Shown: positions 1-9,794, numbered from the stretch's first letter. The stretch is 64,000 nucleotides of DNA from Neorhizobium populisoli (GCF_019430945.1 NZ_JAHYCB010000005.1:62001-126000), one strand, 5' to 3'. The notes: generated by a model from the letters alone, not told the origin. Made by a program: numbers and translations.

Positions 1-439
1 CACCACATGCGCCACGCGGCCCGGATCGATCAAGACCCTCGAACGCCGCAGGACGCCGCCCGCCACCCTCCAATGCCTCACAGGCACGCCCGGACGCGCT
101 CTGAGGGAATGACGAGGAGCCGGTCCGACGGCCTTGCCTTGCCATTCCCGGTCGCCGGAGGGAGACCATTTTCCACGGACCCGGATGACGAGGTTTTGCG
201 TCTCACCCTCAACCATCCGCACCGGCTCCGCATGACTGCCACGCCTGGCAGCGTATCCGATGCGGAACGGGAGAATTGTAGGAAGATATCCTCGGGCGGG
301 GATGAAATTTATGAGGCGCCGGCCGGCGTCTGGCATTATCCTCTTGATCGCACTGACAACTATTTCTTCCGACGGCCATATCCGGCCGCCATTCTTCCAC
401 CTCTCATGTTTTCGGATTTTCAAGCGCAGGAGTTCAGCA
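1..439. other. Left-edge region without an assignable gene
   Basis: No reading frame here resembles a known protein. Open frames exist on both strands, but they run into the reductase gene at 440 out of frame and look like high-GC shadows. The last 15 bases hold the ribosome binding site (AGGAG near 427-431) of the next gene. No clear promoter or repeat was seen. Confidence 0.5.
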
Positions 440-1270
440 ATGTCGGTTATTGCAGTCATCGGAGCAGGCGCCATGGGCAGCGGCGTCGGCAGCCGCCTCG
501 TCGCATGCGGCGCCGAAGTGCCGACCTATCTCGAAGGCCGTTCGGAGGCGACCAAGGCCCGCGCCCGCGCCGCCGGTATGCAGCCGGTCGGAATGGAGGC
601 GATCGTTACGGCAGATATCATCCTGTCGATCATCCCGCCCTCGCAGGCTGTCGCTGTCGCGGGACAGGTGGCGGACGCGGCCCGCAAGCCGGTCACCTTC
701 ATCGACTGCAACGCCATCTCGCCGGAGACGATGAAGGACGTGGCGGCGGTATTCGACAACAGCCCGGTCGAGGTGCTGGACGGCTCGATCATCGGCGGCC
801 CGCCGAAACCGGGTGATGCGAGCGCCCGCTTCTACATCAGCGGCGACCCGCAAAACCTGAGCGCTCCGCTTAGCGAGCACGGACTGGTGGTGCGCCGCAT
901 CGACGGCGCGATCGGCGCCGCTTCGGCCCTCAAAATGTGTTACGCCGGCATCAACAAGGGCCTCACCGGCCTCGCCACCGCGATGATGCTCGCGGCCATC
1001 CGCTCCGGCGCCGAAGAGAGCCTGAAACGCGAAGTGGCCGAAAGCCTGCCGGACCTCGACCGCAAGTTTGCCCACGCGCTGCCCGACATGTATCCGAAGG
1101 CCTATCGCTGGGTGGCGGAAATGGAAGAAATCGCAGCCTTCCTGGGCGATGACGATCCCGCCTCGCTGATCTATCGCGGCATGGCCGGGCTCTACAAAAA
1201 AATGGCGGATGACCGGGATGCGGGCGGGGAACTGGCAGAGAAGCTGAATGCGCTGCTGGCGCTAAAATAG
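440..1270 (+). CDS. NAD(P)-dependent oxidoreductase, 3-hydroxyisobutyrate dehydrogenase-like (DUF1932 type)
   Basis: 276-residue protein of the beta-hydroxyacid dehydrogenase superfamily. The N-terminus carries the Rossmann dinucleotide motif GAGAMGSGVG at residues about 8-17. The C-terminal half is all-helical and resembles the DUF1932 domain, including a G-x-x-K-like element (MCYAGINKGL) where the family keeps its catalytic lysine. The frame is open from 260, but ATG 440 is preferred: AGGAG lies 8-9 bases upstream and the Rossmann fold then begins at residue 3, as usual. It would oxidise a small hydroxy-acid or reduce an imine with NAD(P); the substrate cannot be read from sequence. It stands alone in front of an unrelated FkbM gene, so context gives no pathway. 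Confidence 0.85.
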   Translation: MSVIAVIGAGAMGSGVGSRLVACGAEVPTYLEGRSEATKARARAAGMQPVGMEAIVTADIILSIIPPSQAVAVAGQVADAARKPVTFIDCNAISPETMKDVAAVFDNSPVEVLDGSIIGGPPKPGDASARFYISGDPQNLSAPLSEHGLVVRRIDGAIGAASALKMCYAGINKGLTGLATAMMLAAIRSGAEESLKREVAESLPDLDRKFAHALPDMYPKAYRWVAEMEEIAAFLGDDDPASLIYRGMAGLYKKMADDRDAGGELAEKLNALLALK

Positions 1271-1420
1271 AGGCCTCCGCCGAAGCATGCATACCCAATT
1301 CCGCGAGGCGATGCTCGGCGTCACGCCTCGCGCAAAGGCTTAACCCGCGCGACTTGACGCCCGACGACTGCTACAATAACTCGGGCGAAAAGTTCTCTCG
1401 TTCCACGATCATGGTGACTT

Positions 1421-2137
1421 ATGGCGGCACATCTCGGTTTGCGCAGTCTGTTTTCTCGCAAGAAAAAAAGGGATGACGCGGAATTCGAACGTGAAGAAAT
1501 CGAATTCCTGCGCAAGCGCGGCGTCACCGTCTACCTGGATATCGGCGCCAATACTGGACAGACCGGACAGCGCCTGCGAAAGAAGGGCTGGCAGGGACGC
1601 ATTTGTTCCTTCGAACCGATCCCCGAATGTTACGAAAAGCTGGCTGTCCTTGCGGCAGCACATTCGGACTGGAAAGCCTTCAACCAGGCTGTCGGCGATG
1701 AGGATGGACAGGCCACGATCGGCATATCGGAAAACCGTGTGTCGAGCTCGCTGCGAGCCGCGACCGACCTGCTCGTATCCATCTATGAGCCGATCCGATA
1801 CGAGGCCAGCGTAGCCGTTCCTCTGGTTCGGCTTGACAGCCTCTTCGATCAGCTTGCTTCGGAGAGTGACGTCGTCCACCTGAAGATCGATACTCAGGGG
1901 TATGAACGCAACGTCATCCTGGGCGCTGCGAACGCACTGCAACGCATCGATTCAGTGCGCATGGAAGTCGCGGTTTCCGAAATGTATGCGGGTGAAATGG
2001 TGCTTCCGGAGGCAATCACGCTGATGACCAGCATGGGCTTCGTCCTCATCGAAGCCTGGCCGGCCTGGAGACATCCACGCACCAAGGAGGTCGTTCACTT
2101 CGACCTTCTGTTCCGCAAGGGAACGATCGAGATCTGA
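1421..2137 (+). CDS. FkbM family SAM-dependent methyltransferase
   Basis: 238 residues. The SAM-binding motif I is VYLDIGANTGQTG at about residues 36-48, followed by SFEPIPECYEKL (motif II acidic loop) and the FkbM signature VHLKIDTQGYERNVILGA at about 150-167. FkbM enzymes usually O-methylate sugars, lipids or polyketides; in rhizobia they often modify surface polysaccharides. The first 20 residues are basic (LFSRKKKRDD), and there is no signal peptide, so it is cytoplasmic. No glycosyltransferases adjoin it, so the substrate is unknown. The next gene is convergent (stop at 2190) after 52 bases. Confidence 0.88.
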   Translation: MAAHLGLRSLFSRKKKRDDAEFEREEIEFLRKRGVTVYLDIGANTGQTGQRLRKKGWQGRICSFEPIPECYEKLAVLAAAHSDWKAFNQAVGDEDGQATIGISENRVSSSLRAATDLLVSIYEPIRYEASVAVPLVRLDSLFDQLASESDVVHLKIDTQGYERNVILGAANALQRIDSVRMEVAVSEMYAGEMVLPEAITLMTSMGFVLIEAWPAWRHPRTKEVVHFDLLFRKGTIEI

Positions 2138-2189
2138 GAATATCGTCAGATGTGCCGAACCGACTTCGGCACATCTCGATCGTTCAGGA

Positions 2190-5100
2190 TCACTCGGCAG
2201 CCAAAAGCGGCGGCTCCTTGTCCTTTTCCTTCTCGTCCTCTTCATCCTCGTCCGCCTTCTTCAGGTGCTTGCGGGCCGAGGCATGTGCCAGTTCCTCGTG
2301 GAAGCGGGCTTCCTCGTGGACATGCGGCTTGGCGAAGCGGGCGAGCAGGAGATAGGCGACCGGCGTGATGAACAGCGTCACCAGCACGGCGAAGCCGAGG
2401 CCACCGACGATGACCCAGCCGAGTGCGACGCGGGCTTCCGCACCGGCGCCCTGGGCGAGTACCAGCGGCACGCCGCCGATGATCGTGGCGATCATCGTCA
2501 TCATGACCGGACGCAGGCGCATGGCGCAGGCCTTTTCGATCGCCTCGCGCACCCCGGCGCCATGATCGCGCAGCTGGTTGGCGAATTCCACGATCAGGAT
2601 GCCGTTCTTCGCCATGACCCCGACAAGCAGGACGAGGCCGATCTGGCTGTAGACGTTGAGGCTGGAATCGGTGAGCACCAGCGCGATGGCGGCGCAGGCA
2701 AGGCCGAGCGGCACGGTCGACATGATGATGATCGACGACAGCACGCTTTCGAACTGCGCGGCCAGCACCAGGAAGATGATGGCGATCGCGAAACCGAAGG
2801 TCATCACCATGGCGTTGGAGTTTTCACCCAGCGTCTTGGCTTCCGCCATCGGCATCAGGCGGACGCCCGGTACCATCAGCGGCTTTGCGAGCGCCGTCAT
2901 TTCCTTGACCGCATCACCGAGCGCCACGCCGTCGCGCAGACCGGACGAGATCGACACGGAAGCGAGCTGTTCTTCGCGGTTGAGCTGCGGCGCGACCGCG
3001 CCTTCCGTCAGCTTGGCGATGGTCGACATCGGCACGATCTTGCCGTCGCCCGTCTTCAGGAAGATGTTTTCGAGATCGGTCGGATCGTCGATCGGGCGTG
3101 TGTTGGAAGTGAGCTTCACCGGCAGCGCGTCGCCATCGACGAACACATCCACCAGCGAGCGGCCTTCGAGCAGCGACTGCATGGCGGTCGAAAGGCCGGT
3201 AATGTCGATGCCGAGGTCGGACGCGCGCTCGCGGTCGATCGAGACGGAGAGCTGCGCCTGGGTCGGTTCGTTGGTGAGGCGCGGCGTATCGAAGAGCGGG
3301 CTGGTTTCCATCTGCGAGACGAGCTTCAGCGCCGTCTCGGTCAGCTTGGTATAGTCGTTGCCGACCAGCGCCATCTGCAGACCGTTGCCGGCGCCGCGGA
3401 TCTTCAGGCTGTTGGCCTGGTTGATGAAGCCACGCAGGGCCGGAACCCGCATCATCGCCGCATTGACGTCGGTGGCGATCTGGTCCTGGCTGCGGCTACG
3501 CTGATCCCAGGGCGCCAGTGTCAGCACCATGAAACCGCTGTTCTTGGAATTGTTGAAGCCGGAGATCGAGAAGATATTGGTGATCTCGCCGGAATCGCGC
3601 AGCGGCTTCAGGTTCTCTTCCACCCGCTGCATCTGGTCGCGGGTGAAATCGAGGCTGACGCCCTGCGGCGCGTTCAAACGCAGCATGATCGTCGCGCGAT
3701 CTTCACGCGGCGTCAGCTCGCTCTTGACGAGGCCGAAGATATTGTAGGCGGCGATCGAGAAGATCACCGAGAAGACGATGACCACCATCGGCGCGTCGAG
3801 GCAGAAATGCAGGGCGCGCGCATAGACGCTGGCAAATGCATTGCCGAAGGCGCCGAGCAGGCCGTGATGTTCCTTCATCGGCTTGGTCAGCATGCGCGAG
3901 GCCAGCATCGGGCAAAGGGTCAGCGCTGTGATCGACGACAGGCCGACCGAAAACGCCAGCACGAAACCAAATTCCTTGAACAACCCGCCGATCTGGCCGG
4001 GCAGGAAGGAGAGCGGAATGAACACGGCGGCCAGTGTCGCGGTCGTGGCGATGACGGCGAAGAACACCTCCTGGGTGCCGAGCACGGCGGCCGCGCGCGG
4101 TCCCATGCCTTCGGATCGCCGCCGCACGATGTTTTCGAGCACGACGATCGCGTCGTCCACCACCAGACCGGTGGCGAGCACGATCGCAAGCAGCGTCAGG
4201 ATATTGATCGAGAAACCGACCAGATAGATCGCCACCAGTGTGCCGATCAGCGCCACCGGCATGGTGATCGCCGGAATGAGCGTCGCGCGGAAGTCGCGCA
4301 GGAAGAGGAAGATGACCGCGAAGACGACCGTCGCCGACAGGATCAGCGCGATCTCGACTTCGTGCAGCGCGCCCTGGATGAAGATCGCGTCGTCGCCGGT
4401 AATGGCGATATTGGTGCCGGGCGGCAGGGTCTTCGCCATTTCGGCGACGGCCGCCTTGACGCCATCGGAAATGTCGAGCGTGTTGGACTGCGCCTGGCGG
4501 ATGATGCCGAGGCCGACGCCCTGCACGCCGTTAGACCGCAGCACGGTCGCGCCGTCATCGGGACCGAGCGCCACGGTCGCCACATCGCGGATGCGGATGT
4601 TCGGGCCGATCATGACGTTTTCGAAATCCTGCGGCTTCGTCAGGCTGGCGGTGGTGCGCACCACGATGTCCTGCGTCGTGCTTTTCAGCGAGCCGGCCGG
4701 AACGTCGAGCGCAGCACTCGCCAGCGCCTTCGACACGTCGGCGACGGTCAACCCGCGACCGGCGAGCGCCGACTGGTTGATATCGACGCGGAACACCTTA
4801 TCCTGGTCGCCGTAAAGCTGCACGTCGGCCACGCCTTCGACGGCGGCCAGACGGTCGACGATCTCGTTGTTGACGAGCTGCGTCAGGTCTTCCATCGACA
4901 TCTTGTTCGAGGTGACGGCGAGACGCATGATCGCGTCGGAATCCGCATCCGCCTTGACGATGCGCGGCTCGTCGACCTCATCCGGCAACTGGTTGCGGAT
5001 ACGGCCGACGGCATCGCGCGCATCGTTGGCGGCTTCCGACAGGTTGACCGTGTCGTTGAATTCCATCGTCACGCGGCTGATGCCGAACTGCGACTGCGAC

Positions 5101-5441
5101 GATAGCGCCTTCAGGCCCGAGACGCGGGCGACCGCGCCTTCGATGACCTGGGTGACTTCCTGGTCCATGGTCTGCGGCGAGGCGCCGTCGTAATTGGTGG
5201 TGACCGTGATGATCGGCCGGTCGACGTCCGGCAGTTCGCGCACTTCGACCCCGGCAAGCGCCGCAAGGCCCGCAACGACCAGCAGCGTGTTCAGAACGGC
5301 AGCAAGGATCGGCCGGCGAACCCAGATGGCCGTGAAGCTGTTCGAGGACTTGTCGTCTGCCACCTTGCCTTCGCCCCCTTTCGCGTCCTGGGGCTTGTTG
5401 TCGTTATCGTCGTGACCAAAACCGGGAAGTTCGATCTTCAT
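2190..5441 (-). CDS. RND multidrug efflux permease (HAE1/AcrB-like)
   Basis: 1083 residues, the full length for a proton-driven RND pump. A hydrophilic cytoplasmic leader of about 35 residues precedes the first membrane segment (around residues 44-62). A large periplasmic loop follows, with PDVDRPIITVTTNYDGASP and QSQFGISRVTMEF typical of the porter domain. The central helices include GLVVDDAIVVLENIVRR (about 425-441), which carries the paired aspartates of the proton relay in TM4. A second periplasmic loop and six more helices complete the duplicated 12-TM layout. The start ATG overlaps the stop of the adaptor gene upstream by four bases, so the two are translationally coupled. No outer-membrane TolC partner lies in the window, so the pump presumably uses one encoded elsewhere. 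Confidence 0.92.
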   Translation of the reverse strand: MKIELPGFGHDDNDNKPQDAKGGEGKVADDKSSNSFTAIWVRRPILAAVLNTLLVVAGLAALAGVEVRELPDVDRPIITVTTNYDGASPQTMDQEVTQVIEGAVARVSGLKALSSQSQFGISRVTMEFNDTVNLSEAANDARDAVGRIRNQLPDEVDEPRIVKADADSDAIMRLAVTSNKMSMEDLTQLVNNEIVDRLAAVEGVADVQLYGDQDKVFRVDINQSALAGRGLTVADVSKALASAALDVPAGSLKSTTQDIVVRTTASLTKPQDFENVMIGPNIRIRDVATVALGPDDGATVLRSNGVQGVGLGIIRQAQSNTLDISDGVKAAVAEMAKTLPPGTNIAITGDDAIFIQGALHEVEIALILSATVVFAVIFLFLRDFRATLIPAITMPVALIGTLVAIYLVGFSINILTLLAIVLATGLVVDDAIVVLENIVRRRSEGMGPRAAAVLGTQEVFFAVIATTATLAAVFIPLSFLPGQIGGLFKEFGFVLAFSVGLSSITALTLCPMLASRMLTKPMKEHHGLLGAFGNAFASVYARALHFCLDAPMVVIVFSVIFSIAAYNIFGLVKSELTPREDRATIMLRLNAPQGVSLDFTRDQMQRVEENLKPLRDSGEITNIFSISGFNNSKNSGFMVLTLAPWDQRSRSQDQIATDVNAAMMRVPALRGFINQANSLKIRGAGNGLQMALVGNDYTKLTETALKLVSQMETSPLFDTPRLTNEPTQAQLSVSIDRERASDLGIDITGLSTAMQSLLEGRSLVDVFVDGDALPVKLTSNTRPIDDPTDLENIFLKTGDGKIVPMSTIAKLTEGAVAPQLNREEQLASVSISSGLRDGVALGDAVKEMTALAKPLMVPGVRLMPMAEAKTLGENSNAMVMTFGFAIAIIFLVLAAQFESVLSSIIIMSTVPLGLACAAIALVLTDSSLNVYSQIGLVLLVGVMAKNGILIVEFANQLRDHGAGVREAIEKACAMRLRPVMMTMIATIIGGVPLVLAQGAGAEARVALGWVIVGGLGFAVLVTLFITPVAYLLLARFAKPHVHEEARFHEELAHASARKHLKKADEDEEDEKEKDKEPPLLAAE

Positions 5442-6718
5442 TGGCTGGCCACCTCTGCCCCTTCCTGAGCACCGAAGACGCGGACCGGCGCGCCTTCGCG
5501 CACGCGCTGCAGGCCTTCCGTCACGATCCTGTCGCCTTCATTCAGCTTGGCATCGACAAGCACGGCATCCGGATTGCGCTGGATGATACGCACGCGGGCC
5601 TTGACCGACTTGTTGTCCTTGATCTGCCAGACGTAGGAACCTTCGCTGTCCCACTGCACGGCGAGCGGATCGACGGCCGGATATTTCTCGCCGGCAAAAC
5701 GCATGCCGACGCTGAAGGCCATGCCGGCGCGCAAGACGTCGCCCGGGTTTTCCACCTTGGCGCGGATACGCATCGTGCGGCTGGCCGGATCGATGCGGTT
5801 GTCGATCGCGTCCACCTTGCCGGAGAACACCTGGCCGGGACGCGCCACCGAATTCGCCTCAACCGCCTGGCCGGGCAGGATCGCCACGGCGAAACGCTCC
5901 GGCGCCCAGAAATCGACGAGGATGGCCGAACGGTCGTCGACCGTGACGATGCTGGTCTGGTTGGTGACGTTGTCGCCCATGTTGATCGCCACGATACCGG
6001 CAATGCCTTCGATCGGCGAAACGATGTCGCGGCGCTTCAGGTTGAGTTCGGCGGTGGAGAGCGCCAGCCTGGCGGCCTGTTCGGCGATCTGTGCGTTCAG
6101 GACGTCGAGACGCGAGAAGGACTGGAGGTTCTTGTAGGAAGCGGACTTTTCCTGGGCGCTGTTCAATGCGACCTGCGCCTTTTCGCGCTCGATCAACTGC
6201 TCGTCATCGTCGAGACGGGCGAGAACCTGGCCCTTGGCGACCCGCTGGCCGGAAACCACCATGATGTCATGGATCGTGCCGGAAGCCTGCGGCATGACGA
6301 CGACGGACTGGATGGCCTCGCCGCTGCCGATCGCCGACAGGCGGTCGTTGACCGTGCCGATCACCACCGGCTGCGCCACGACCAGCGTCATGCGGTTGCC
6401 GCCCTGGCCGCGCTGCTGGCCCTGCCCTGCCTGGCCGCCCTGCCCTGCCTGGCCGCCCTGCCCTGCCTGGCCGCCCTGTCCTGCCTGGCCGCCTGTCTGG
6501 GCCTGCTGCCGCTGGCCGCCATTGGCGTTGCCTTGCGCCTGGTTGTTCTGCTGGGCGGCCGCCTTCGGATGGATGACGGCATTCACTTGCGCAATCACAT
6601 CTTTGGGAACGCCCCATTTGGCCAATGTATCGCCGGCAGTCGGCACCATATAAATCCACAGGCCGAGTGCAGCGGCGAGCAGCACGAGACACAGGAAGAA
6701 CTGTTTCCAAATCCGCAT
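5438..6718 (-). CDS. RND efflux periplasmic adaptor subunit (membrane fusion protein)
   Basis: 426 residues. An N-terminal hydrophobic segment (about 5-25) anchors or exports it. A low-complexity Gln/Gly-rich stretch (about 55-105) includes four GQAGQG units encoded by an 18-bp tandem repeat. Then come the adaptor modules: a lipoyl/biotinyl half (VVVMPQASGTIHDIMV, SGQRVAKGQVLARLDD), a helical hairpin rich in Ala/Gln (about 175-230), the second lipoyl half, and a beta-barrel with IDNRIDPASRTMRIRA, a strong HlyD/AcrA-type signature. It would bridge the inner-membrane pump encoded directly downstream to an outer-membrane channel. It is the first gene of a two-gene operon. No local regulator gene is present. 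Confidence 0.92.
   Translation of the reverse strand: MRIWKQFFLCLVLLAAALGLWIYMVPTAGDTLAKWGVPKDVIAQVNAVIHPKAAAQQNNQAQGNANGGQRQQAQTGGQAGQGGQAGQGGQAGQGGQAGQGQQRGQGGNRMTLVVAQPVVIGTVNDRLSAIGSGEAIQSVVVMPQASGTIHDIMVVSGQRVAKGQVLARLDDDEQLIEREKAQVALNSAQEKSASYKNLQSFSRLDVLNAQIAEQAARLALSTAELNLKRRDIVSPIEGIAGIVAINMGDNVTNQTSIVTVDDRSAILVDFWAPERFAVAILPGQAVEANSVARPGQVFSGKVDAIDNRIDPASRTMRIRAKVENPGDVLRAGMAFSVGMRFAGEKYPAVDPLAVQWDSEGSYVWQIKDNKSVKARVRIIQRNPDAVLVDAKLNEGDRIVTEGLQRVREGAPVRVFGAQEGAEVASQ
6421..6492 (-). repeat. 18-bp tandem repeat, four copies, inside the adaptor gene
   Basis: On the plus strand the unit is cctgccctgcctggccgc. It occurs at 6421-6438, 6439-6456, 6457-6474 and 6475-6492; the last copy has one substitution. 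Read on the coding strand it gives in-frame GQAGQG repeats in the flexible segment after the membrane anchor. Copy-number change by slippage would stay in frame. Confidence 0.9.
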
Positions 6719-7024
6719 TCAATTCTCCGGGCCCGTCGTTTAGGGCCAATTTCTCGAGCGAGACACGCGCAGGCCATTTTGCGCCAATTATCCTTTATTT
6801 CAGGGTCCCTGCGCAATGGGTGCCGTGCAATCTTACGGATTTGTAATCTCACGAAAATTTCAAAAGAATTTGACAGTCGCTATGCTTTTTGAATGGGCAG
6901 TTCTTGCCCTTTTTCCAATCTTTTTGCCCAGAGCATCACACTTTAGCCGCCCCTTGCAAAGACTATGGGAATAAAAGAAGAACATCTTCTGGTCTTTCAG
7001 GTCCGAATCATTACATTGACCCGC
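6719..7024. promoter_or_regulatory. Divergent control region between the efflux operon and uvrD
   Basis: 306 bases separate the two divergent starts. A TTGACA hexamer sits at 6870-6875 without a convincing -10 at the usual spacing. At 6895-6914 a short hairpin, GGGCA/TGCCC with five T's after it, could be a weak plus-strand terminator or attenuator upstream of uvrD. No clear repressor operator was recognised. Confidence 0.3.
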
Positions 7025-9550
7025 ATGACGAATAGCTTCGACGACATACCGTTTTTTGACGAGGAACCCGATCCGGCATCCCGCAAGACGGCACGTTCCA
7101 ACAACCCTGCCCCCGCTCCGCAGCCTTCTGCCGGCGGGCATAGTGGGGGTCTGGGCATTGCTGCGCGCGCCATGGCGGCCCGCGATGGCGGGCGCGCCTC
7201 GTCCGAATATCTGTCCGGCCTCAACCCGGAACAGCGCGAGGCGGTCGAGACGATCGACGGCCCGGTTCTGGTTCTGGCCGGCGCCGGCACCGGCAAGACC
7301 CGTGTGCTCACCACCCGCATCGCCCATATTCTCGCGACCGGAAAAGCGTTTCCGAGCCAGATCCTGGCAGTCACCTTCACCAACAAGGCGGCGCGCGAGA
7401 TGAAGGAGCGCATCGGCGTCCTCGTCGGCGGCGCGGTCGAAGGCATGCCCTGGCTCGGCACCTTCCACTCGATCGGCGTCAAGCTGTTGCGCCGCCACGC
7501 GGAACTGGCCGGAATCCGCTCTGATTTCACCATTCTCGACACTGACGACGTGGTGCGGCTGATCAAACAGCTGATCCAGGCGGAAGGCCTGGACGACAAG
7601 CGCTGGCCGGCCAAACAGTTCGCCGGCATGATCGACGGCTGGAAAAACAAGGGCCTGCTGCCCGCCGACATTCCCGAAGGCGACGCCCGCGCCTTCGCCA
7701 ACGGCAAGGGGCGCGAGCTTTACGCCGCCTATCAGGCACGCCTGCGCACGCTGAACGCCTGCGATTTCGGCGACCTGCTGCTGCACCCGATCGCCATTTT
7801 CCGCAAGGCGCCGGACCTGCTGAAGGAGTATCACGGCCGGTTCAAATACATCCTGGTCGACGAATATCAGGACACCAACACCGCCCAATATATGTGGCTG
7901 CGGCTGCTTGCCCAGCGGCCGAAGGGCGTGGCCCAGAACGTCTGCTGCGTCGGCGACGACGACCAGTCGATCTATGGCTGGCGCGGCGCGGAAGTGGACA
8001 ACATTCTGCGCTTCGAAAAGGATTTTCCGGGCGCGAAAGTCATCAAGCTGGAGCGTAATTACCGCTCCACCGAACATATTCTCGGCGCCGCCGGCCATCT
8101 GATCGCGCATAACGAAGGTCGGCTTGGCAAGACCCTGTTCACCGACCGGGTAAACCCCGATGACGAAAAGGTGATGGTGCATGCAGCCTGGGATTCCGAA
8201 GAGGAAGCCCGCGCCGTCGGTGAGGAAATCGAAAACCTGCAGCGCGGCGGCTCGGATGGCAGGAAACACGCGCTGAACGACATGGCGATCCTGGTGCGCG
8301 CCTCCTTCCAGATGCGCGAGTTCGAAGACCGGTTCGTGACGCTTGGCCTCAATTACCGCGTCATCGGCGGCCCGCGCTTCTACGAGCGGCTCGAAATCCG
8401 CGATGCGATGGCCTATTTCCGCATGGTCTGCCAGCCGGCCGATGACCTCGCCTTCGAACGGATCATCAACACGCCGAAACGCGGCCTCGGCGACACGACC
8501 ATGCGTTACCTGCACGATTACGCCCGTGCCCGCGACATCCCCATGCTGCAGGCATCGTCCGACATCATCGAGACGGACGAGCTGAAGCCGAAGGCGCGCA
8601 AGGCGCTGTTCGACGTGGTGACGGATTTCAAGCGCTGGCAGGGCCTCTTGGAAAACACCCTGCACACCACGCTGGCCGAGCAGATCCTCGACGAGAGCGG
8701 CTACACAGCCATGTGGCAGAACGACAAATCCGCCGAAGCGCCGGGCCGGCTGGAAAACCTCAAGGAACTCGTACGCTCGATGGAAGCCTTCGAGAGCCTG
8801 CGCGGTTTCCTCGAACACGTCTCGCTGGTTATGGATGCCGAGAAGAACGAGAACCTCGACGCCGTCTCGATCATGACGCTCCACTCGGCCAAGGGTCTGG
8901 AATTCGACACCGTCTTCCTGCCCGGCTGGGAGGAAGGCCTGTTCCCGCATCAGCGGGCGCTCGACGAAGGCGGCCGCTCGGGGCTGGAGGAAGAACGCCG
9001 CCTCGCCTATGTCGGCATCACCCGCGCCAAACATCGCTGCCACATCTGGTTCGTCTCGAACCGCCGCATCCACGGCCTGTGGCAATCCACCATGCCGTCA
9101 CGCTTCCTCGACGAACTGCCGCAGGCGCATGTCGACGTCGCGGTGGGTGAATCGAACTACGGCGGTTACGGCGGCCGCGGCGGCGGTTACGGCCAGTCCC
9201 GCTTCGACAAGGCCGATCCCTTCGCCGGCAACAGCTATTCGACCCCCGGCTGGAAACGCGCCCAGGCCAACAAGACCGACGCCACCCGCGACAACTGGGG
9301 CACCCGCTCCGGCCACGCCGTCGAACGCATCGGTTATGGCGAAAGCGGGCCAAGGACGCGAACGATCGACGGGGAACTGGTGGCGAAATCGGTGGCGGAT
9401 ACTCCGTCGAAGTTCTTCGTCGGGGATCGGGTGTTCCACGTCAAGTTCGGCAACGGGAATGTCGCCGCGATCGAGGGGAACAAGCTGACGATCGAGTTCG
9501 ACAAGGCCGGGCAGAAGCGAGTGCTGGACGGGTTTGTGGAGCGAGTTTGA
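7025..9550 (+). CDS. uvrD: ATP-dependent DNA helicase UvrD/PcrA family
   Basis: 841-residue superfamily 1A 3'-5' helicase acting in nucleotide-excision and mismatch repair. Motifs in order: Walker A AGAGTGKTR (about 85-93), Ia TFTNKAAREMKER, Walker B ILVDEYQDTN, motif III GDDDQSIYGWRGAE, motif IV VIKLERNYRST, and motif V/VI VSIMTLHSAKGLEFDTVF plus YVGITRAKHR. A Gly-rich linker (about 710-725) leads to a C-terminal Tudor-like domain (FVGDRVFHVKFGNGNV), which in PcrA binds RNA polymerase. An upstream in-frame ATG at 6965 exists, but ATG 7025 (product begins MTNSFDDIPFFDEE) matches where rhizobial homologues start. The long open frame opposite it is a shadow. Confidence 0.93.
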   Translation: MTNSFDDIPFFDEEPDPASRKTARSNNPAPAPQPSAGGHSGGLGIAARAMAARDGGRASSEYLSGLNPEQREAVETIDGPVLVLAGAGTGKTRVLTTRIAHILATGKAFPSQILAVTFTNKAAREMKERIGVLVGGAVEGMPWLGTFHSIGVKLLRRHAELAGIRSDFTILDTDDVVRLIKQLIQAEGLDDKRWPAKQFAGMIDGWKNKGLLPADIPEGDARAFANGKGRELYAAYQARLRTLNACDFGDLLLHPIAIFRKAPDLLKEYHGRFKYILVDEYQDTNTAQYMWLRLLAQRPKGVAQNVCCVGDDDQSIYGWRGAEVDNILRFEKDFPGAKVIKLERNYRSTEHILGAAGHLIAHNEGRLGKTLFTDRVNPDDEKVMVHAAWDSEEEARAVGEEIENLQRGGSDGRKHALNDMAILVRASFQMREFEDRFVTLGLNYRVIGGPRFYERLEIRDAMAYFRMVCQPADDLAFERIINTPKRGLGDTTMRYLHDYARARDIPMLQASSDIIETDELKPKARKALFDVVTDFKRWQGLLENTLHTTLAEQILDESGYTAMWQNDKSAEAPGRLENLKELVRSMEAFESLRGFLEHVSLVMDAEKNENLDAVSIMTLHSAKGLEFDTVFLPGWEEGLFPHQRALDEGGRSGLEEERRLAYVGITRAKHRCHIWFVSNRRIHGLWQSTMPSRFLDELPQAHVDVAVGESNYGGYGGRGGGYGQSRFDKADPFAGNSYSTPGWKRAQANKTDATRDNWGTRSGHAVERIGYGESGPRTRTIDGELVAKSVADTPSKFFVGDRVFHVKFGNGNVAAIEGNKLTIEFDKAGQKRVLDGFVERV

Positions 9551-9564
9551 TAAAGGCAGAGGAT

Positions 9565-9681
9565 ATGCCTATGACCCTTAATCTGGAGGCTCCGGAAGCA
9601 GCCAAGGCTATTCTCCGCGAAATGCCAGAGATGTCGAAGCAGCCGGCAAAAAACAACCGCCAGCGAACCCAAATCAGCTAG
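9565..9681 (+). CDS. Possible 38-residue ORF downstream of uvrD
   Basis: A short frame starting ATG-CCT-ATG just after the helicase stop, with a purine-rich AGGCAGAGG six bases upstream. The product is hydrophilic (begins MPMTLNLEAPEAAKAIL), with a basic tail and no motif I recognise. It could be a genuine leaderless micro-gene read with uvrD, or a decayed remnant; the region to its right is visibly scrambled. Confidence 0.2.
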   Translation: MPMTLNLEAPEAAKAILREMPEMSKQPAKNNRQRTQIS

Positions 9682-9794
9682 GCTTTGATATTTATGGGTA
9701 GCTCGGCCGCGTGAAATCGCCGAGACCGTGACCACTCCATTGAAAATGGTAGGCACGGTTTCCTCCTAATCGACCTCCGGCATGTTCATCATTT

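Noticed and set aside
2265..5105. 946-residue plus-strand open frame opposite the RND pump gene
   Set aside because: Its residue content (His, Asp, Arg-rich) is that of an antisense shadow; the minus strand encodes a full RND permease.
6870..6914. Plus-strand sRNA ending in a GGGCA/TGCCC hairpin with T-run
   Set aside because: The stem is only five pairs and no -10 box fits the TTGACA, so it is reported only as part of the control region.
6860..9085. 741-residue minus-strand open frame opposite uvrD
   Set aside because: High-GC shadow of a gene with complete helicase motifs on the plus strand; composition is typical of antisense frames.
9334..9756. Minus-strand frame with a strong AGGAGGAAACC site and GTG start after uvrD
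   Set aside because: Most of it is antisense to the uvrD C-terminus and the product has no recognisable features. The good ribosome site is noted, but only the first 25-30 codons are free of uvrD, so it may be a relic at best.
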